NCBI GenBank assembly: GCA_944391895.1
Contig: CALXVF010000043.1
Coordinates: 1 to 9,111, forward strand
DNA length: 9,111 nucleotides
Direction of reading: 5' to 3'
DNA from: an uncultured Clostridia bacterium
GTDB lineage: Bacteria > Bacillota > Clostridia > TANB77 > CAG-508
A model generated the notes under the pieces. That model made no database searches, had not been told where the DNA came from, and worked only from the letters and a program-made list of their open reading frames with translations. The position numbers and the translations under genes were made by a program. Positions 6,555 through 9,111 of this stretch are shown one piece after another. The stretch's first letter is position 1, and each line of letters opens with the position of its first letter.

Positions 6555-7109
6555 CTATACAATTTTTCCTAGGAATATCAAGCATAGAAATATGTACGCG
6601 TATCTATATAATCTTTTTGTTTCCATTTGCTTTTGATAATATCCAATCGACTCTTGGATGGCACTATATTTATCCACAAATGTTATCAAATAACTTTCTT
6701 TATACTTAGGTAATGAAAATGTAACTGGCCACATATGCTTTAATATTATATCTTTTTCTTTTTTATTTAGTTCAAAAGTCTCTTCTGCATTTTTTAATGC
6801 TATTTTTGGATGAACAAATGCATGATAGCCTTCTAAGTTCAATTTTTTCTTACTTTCTCTCCAGTCATATAAGAATAAGTCATGTAGCATGGCTGCCCTT
6901 GCCATTGATTTATAATCCCATTTTAGTAATTTGCATATTTTATAACTAATATATGATACATTTAGACAATGCTCAAATGTTGATATATCATAATGTTGTC
7001 TATAATTCTTCATTTCCATCACTTTATCATTATTAATTAGTTCACTTATAATATCTATAAATTCAGTATCTTGTAATGCTTTTGTTACTGTTTTTAATCT
7101 TTCATTCAT
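6555..7109 (-). CDS. HD domain protein, putative metal-dependent phosphohydrolase
   Basis: The 184-residue product has the HD-superfamily metal-binding pattern: His47 in TFEHCLNVS, His76-Asp77 in AAMLHDLFLYDW, His96 and His100 in GYHAFVHP, His125 in ILKHMW and Asp146 in TFVDKYSA. Such proteins usually hydrolyse phosphate esters of nucleotides or other small molecules. The substrate here cannot be read from sequence. The C-terminal end (about 167-182) is hydrophobic and might touch the membrane. A GTG at 7118 is in frame, but GGAG (7121-7118) overlaps it and sits 8 nt before the ATG at 7109, so I choose the ATG. It is the first gene of an operon with dapB. Whether it has any role in lysine or cell-wall metabolism is not shown by the sequence. 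Confidence 0.88.
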   Translation of the reverse strand: MNERLKTVTKALQDTEFIDIISELINNDKVMEMKNYRQHYDISTFEHCLNVSYISYKICKLLKWDYKSMARAAMLHDLFLYDWRESKKKLNLEGYHAFVHPKIALKNAEETFELNKKEKDIILKHMWPVTFSLPKYKESYLITFVDKYSAIQESIGYYQKQMETKRLYRYAYIFLCLIFLGKIV

Positions 7110-7144
7110 AATTTTCACTCCGATTAAATTCTCCCCTTATTAAT

Positions 7145-7174
7145 ATTATATGACGCCTTTTCTATTAATGTCAA
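7145..7174 (-). promoter_or_regulatory. sigma-A type promoter of the HD-dapB operon
   Basis: On the minus strand TTGACA (7174-7169) and TATAAT (7150-7145) are both perfect, with an 18-bp spacer, the same design as the AIM24-family promoter. The predicted start near 7138 gives a leader of about 29 nt, with no room for a lysine riboswitch (L-box). Confidence 0.8.
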
Positions 7175-7265
7175 TAATTACTGACCAATTAATAGAATCT
7201 TAAGATTTCAACATTTTTTGCTTTAGATTCAAAAATTTTCTAATACACTATTTATTTTTAATATT

Positions 7266-7352
7266 AAAAATTGCATATTTAAATTTTGCAGTTCCGCGTA
7301 GCTTGGAGACCTTGTTTCGACAACAAGGAACAAATAAATTTAAAATATGCAA
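7266..7352 (-). terminator. probable terminator of the gltX-orf-DUF951 operon
   Basis: Read on the minus strand, the outer stem of copy 3 ends in GCAATTTTTAATATT, that is, a stem followed by a U-rich tail. It starts about 25 nt past the DUF951 stop. Unlike the other two copies it is not between convergent genes: the next gene, for the HD protein, is on the same strand and has its own promoter. Confidence 0.55.
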
Positions 7353-7357
7353 TTTTA
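7266..7357. repeat. composite inverted repeat, copy 3
   Basis: The outer stem pairs TTGCATATTT (7271-7280) with AAATATGCAA (7343-7352) and continues, past one bulged A, with AAATTT 7281-7286 against 7336-7341. The shared core is at 7284-7298 (TTTTGCAGTTCCGCG), with GGAAC returning at 7327-7331. The inner hairpin CCTTGTT (7310-7316) and AACAAGG (7322-7328) shares two G residues with that GGAAC, so the inner hairpin and the GTTCC/GGAAC pairing cannot both form completely. It is a close relative of copy 2. It has no coding potential. Confidence 0.8.
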
Positions 7358-7378
7358 TATAAACAATATATTAGAAAA

Positions 7379-7561
7379 TTATTCTATATCTATTTTTTTA
7401 ACAATTGATTTTAACGCTTTTTCTCTAGGTAAAACCACAACTCTTCCACATTTCAAGCATTTTAACTTAAAGTCTACTCCTACTCTCACTATCTCCCATT
7501 CTTTATTTCCACATGGGTGAACTTTTTTGGTTCTAACTAAGTCTCCTAAATTATATTCCAT
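7379..7561 (-). CDS. DUF951 family protein, small zinc-ribbon-like
   Basis: The 60-residue basic protein matches DUF951 (YyzM-like), a small conserved Firmicute family of unknown function. Visible family features are LGDLVRTKKVHPCG (5-18), EWEIVRVGVDFKLKC (21-35) and CLKCGR (35-40), followed by PREKALKSI. Cys17, Cys35 and Cys38 could bind a metal, but only three Cys are present. The frame also opens at GTG 7570 and ATG 7567. I choose the ATG at 7561 because AGGTG (7572-7568) stands 6 nt before it. The stop TAG of the upstream gene (7573-7571) overlaps this ribosome binding site, which suggests coupled translation. It is the last gene of the gltX operon. Confidence 0.85.
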   Translation of the reverse strand: MEYNLGDLVRTKKVHPCGNKEWEIVRVGVDFKLKCLKCGRVVVLPREKALKSIVKKIDIE

Positions 7562-7570
7562 ATTCATCAC

Positions 7571-8245
7571 CTATTTTTCTATACTATATTTTCTTGATAT
7601 GCCAATATAACTTTTTAGTTCTTCTTTCTCTTCATTAGACAAACTATCATCTTTTATTTTGCCATCAACTAATCTTCTTGCTCTAATAATTCTTTGTCCT
7701 AGTGGAAAATCATGTTCATATCCCATTTGTTTTAATAAATCTCTAGTGTGACTTGATATAAAAGAGTCATAATATAATTGTCCTAAAGTTATAGCCTTTC
7801 CATTAGTTCTTAATACTAAATCCTTTATACTTTCTGCTTTCGCGGTAAAATCCGGAGAGATAATCCTTAAAACCTGTAAAAGTTCTTTATTAGCAGATTT
7901 CTTTCTTTCAAAAAGCTTTTGTAATTTTGCCATCTCTTCATCAGAAATTTTATATCCTTTACTATTACCATTCAAAATTTTAGACATTTCATTTATTTTT
8001 CTTCCTATAGGATAGTCTAGTTTCAAATTTGGATATTTAGTACATATCTGTCTTAAATCAAATCCATCTGGCCAAGCATCGCTTAAAACAGTCCATCTTT
8101 GCTCATTTCTGCCTCCTATTTTTTGTTTTACTTTAGAAATATCTATACCTTCTTTTTTTAGTATTTCTGCTATTTGCAAAAATTCTTGTACTGCTGATAA
8201 AGGTTTAATATCTACTTTCAAACTATTTAAAAAAGCGTTATCCAT
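7571..8245 (-). CDS. uncharacterised protein with an internal repeat, gltX operon
   Basis: I do not recognise this 224-residue protein. It looks soluble, helical and highly charged, with no signal peptide or membrane segment. Two segments align: DYPIGRKINEMSKILNG...ISDEEMAKLQKLF (77-112) and DFPLGQRIIRARRLVDG...LSNEEKEELKSYI (179-214). Each has D-hydrophobic-P-hydrophobic-G, a basic helix, a linker and an acidic (S)-x-E-E-x-x-x-L helix. The pattern loosely recalls the G-x-W-hydrophobic-x-x-x-R plus L-S-x-E logic of small helicase-associated repeats, so nucleic-acid binding is possible, but this is a guess. GAAAGGAAAA precedes the ATG. It starts 14 nt after the gltX stop, and its own stop overlaps the DUF951 ribosome binding site, so it is a firm member of the operon. 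Confidence 0.8.
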   Translation of the reverse strand: MDNAFLNSLKVDIKPLSAVQEFLQIAEILKKEGIDISKVKQKIGGRNEQRWTVLSDAWPDGFDLRQICTKYPNLKLDYPIGRKINEMSKILNGNSKGYKISDEEMAKLQKLFERKKSANKELLQVLRIISPDFTAKAESIKDLVLRTNGKAITLGQLYYDSFISSHTRDLLKQMGYEHDFPLGQRIIRARRLVDGKIKDDSLSNEEKEELKSYIGISRKYSIEK

Positions 8246-8259
8246 TTTTATTTTCCTTT

Positions 8260-9111
8260 CTATACAAGTTTTTTAAGTCTTTCTTGTACTTCTTCATTTC
8301 CTAAAACTTGCATAATTTCATACATATCTGGAGTATTTCTTCTTCCTGTTAATGCAACCCTTATAACTGTACTTACATCTCCTACATGTCCTGGCCAATT
8401 TTCAGGATTTTGCTTATATTCTTTTACTTCTCTAGCATATCCTAATTTTTCAGCCACGTCTTTTATTTTATCAAACCAAGTTTGTTTATCATCATCATAA
8501 TTATAAACTTTTAAATATTCTGTAATTACTTTTTTAGCATCTTCGCCAGAAATTTTGTCAAAATCATAAGACTCTGGTCTTTCATACATATAAATAATGT
8601 TGTTTTTAACTTCTGACCATTTAGATAAATCTTTTCTAGGTTTCTTTGAATTTTCTCTTTCTATTCCAAATACTTTTAATGAGTATTCCTCCTCTTCCAA
8701 TAGTTTAGCTAATTCTTCATCATATTGTTTTGCCCAAGCATTTGCAAAATCGTAAACTTCTTTTGCAGAATATTTAGCAATAATATTTTTAGATACATCT
8801 AAAAGTTTTACCATATCAAATACAGCTCCACTAACACCCATTTTAGATAATTCTAGTTTAAATTCAGACATCTTTTTATCTGGATTAGCTCTTCTCCATC
8901 CTTCAAAACCTGAATTAATAATATTCATTAAATACTCGTTAACCGCATCACTTGGAATACCTTCTTTATGATAATAATCAACTGCTGCTTCTGGATCTTT
9001 TCTTTTACTAATTTTTCTTTTCTTTCCATCTTCCTCTTTCAAAATGCTTGGAACTTGAGCATATTTAGGTGGTTTAAATCCAAAAGCATTAAATAACTCA
9101 ATATGAAGAGG
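8260..9111 (-). CDS. gltX: glutamate-tRNA ligase, C-terminal part (5' end off right edge)
   Basis: The frame is open through the right edge of the window, so this is the last 283 residues of a longer protein. A TTG at 9042 is internal. The visible part starts with PLHIELFNAFGFKPPKYAQVP, typical of the class I GluRS catalytic domain. It then has KISKRKDP (33-40 of the visible part), which is the KMSKS-type loop. The long alpha-helical anticodon-binding region follows and ends with VIRVALTGRRNTPDMYEIMQVLG, the GluRS C-terminal signature. The HIGH motif lies outside the window. Whether the enzyme also charges tRNA-Gln cannot be told from this part. It is upstream in an operon with the unrecognised gene and DUF951; any promoter or T-box is out of view. 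Confidence 0.95.
   Translation of the reverse strand, partial: PLHIELFNAFGFKPPKYAQVPSILKEEDGKKRKISKRKDPEAAVDYYHKEGIPSDAVNEYLMNIINSGFEGWRRANPDKKMSEFKLELSKMGVSGAVFDMVKLLDVSKNIIAKYSAKEVYDFANAWAKQYDEELAKLLEEEEYSLKVFGIERENSKKPRKDLSKWSEVKNNIIYMYERPESYDFDKISGEDAKKVITEYLKVYNYDDDKQTWFDKIKDVAEKLGYAREVKEYKQNPENWPGHVGDVSTVIRVALTGRRNTPDMYEIMQVLGNEEVQERLKKLV

Noticed and set aside
6238..6636. 132-codon plus-strand open frame opposite dapB and the HD gene
   Set aside because: Its hydrophobic product is what AT-rich antisense sequence gives by default. It overlaps two confident genes and lacks context.
7119..7265. Riboswitch upstream of the HD-dapB operon
   Set aside because: The consensus promoter at 7174-7145 leaves a leader of about 29 nt, too short for an L-box or other known aptamer. 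The rest, 7175-7265, is plain AT-rich sequence upstream of the promoter.

Overview
The window is strongly AT-rich bacterial DNA, densely coded on both strands, with strong AGGAGG- or AGGTG-type ribosome binding sites and sigma-A style promoters. Gene content points to a low-GC, probably spore-forming or spore-former-derived Firmicute of the class Clostridia. The evidence is an adjacent yaaL(DUF2508)-bofA pair, a DUF951 protein, an AIM24-family protein, and SerRS and GluRS sequences that read like the gut-Clostridia versions. No species can be named from the sequence alone.

Layout, left to right. (1) glmS, plus strand, complete except for its first three codons, which lie off the left edge. 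(2) A large composite inverted repeat separating glmS from a convergent AIM24-family gene on the minus strand. (3) A minus-strand pair, DUF2508/yaaL then bofA, transcribed from its own promoter and divergent from serS. (4) serS, plus strand, with its own promoter and a leader too short for a T-box. (5) A roughly 206-bp REP/BIME-like patch of GGGGAC-type repeats, bounded by 17-bp inverted ends, lying between serS and engB. (6) engB/ysxC, plus strand. (7) A second composite inverted repeat, then a minus-strand operon HD-domain protein to dapB. (8) A third composite inverted repeat, then a minus-strand operon gltX (partial, runs off the right edge) to an unrecognised 224-residue protein to DUF951.

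Most genes are housekeeping: UDP-GlcNAc precursor synthesis (glmS), tRNA charging (serS, gltX), ribosome assembly (engB) and lysine/DAP synthesis (dapB). The less ordinary parts are the family of three composite inverted repeats, which share a core but have different self-complementary outer stems. They sit at operon ends, where they probably act as terminators. The others are the REP-like patch upstream of engB and the uncharacterised gltX-linked protein, which has an internal repeat. I see no CRISPR array, phage genes, transposase, tRNA or rRNA, and no convincing new multi-gene system.
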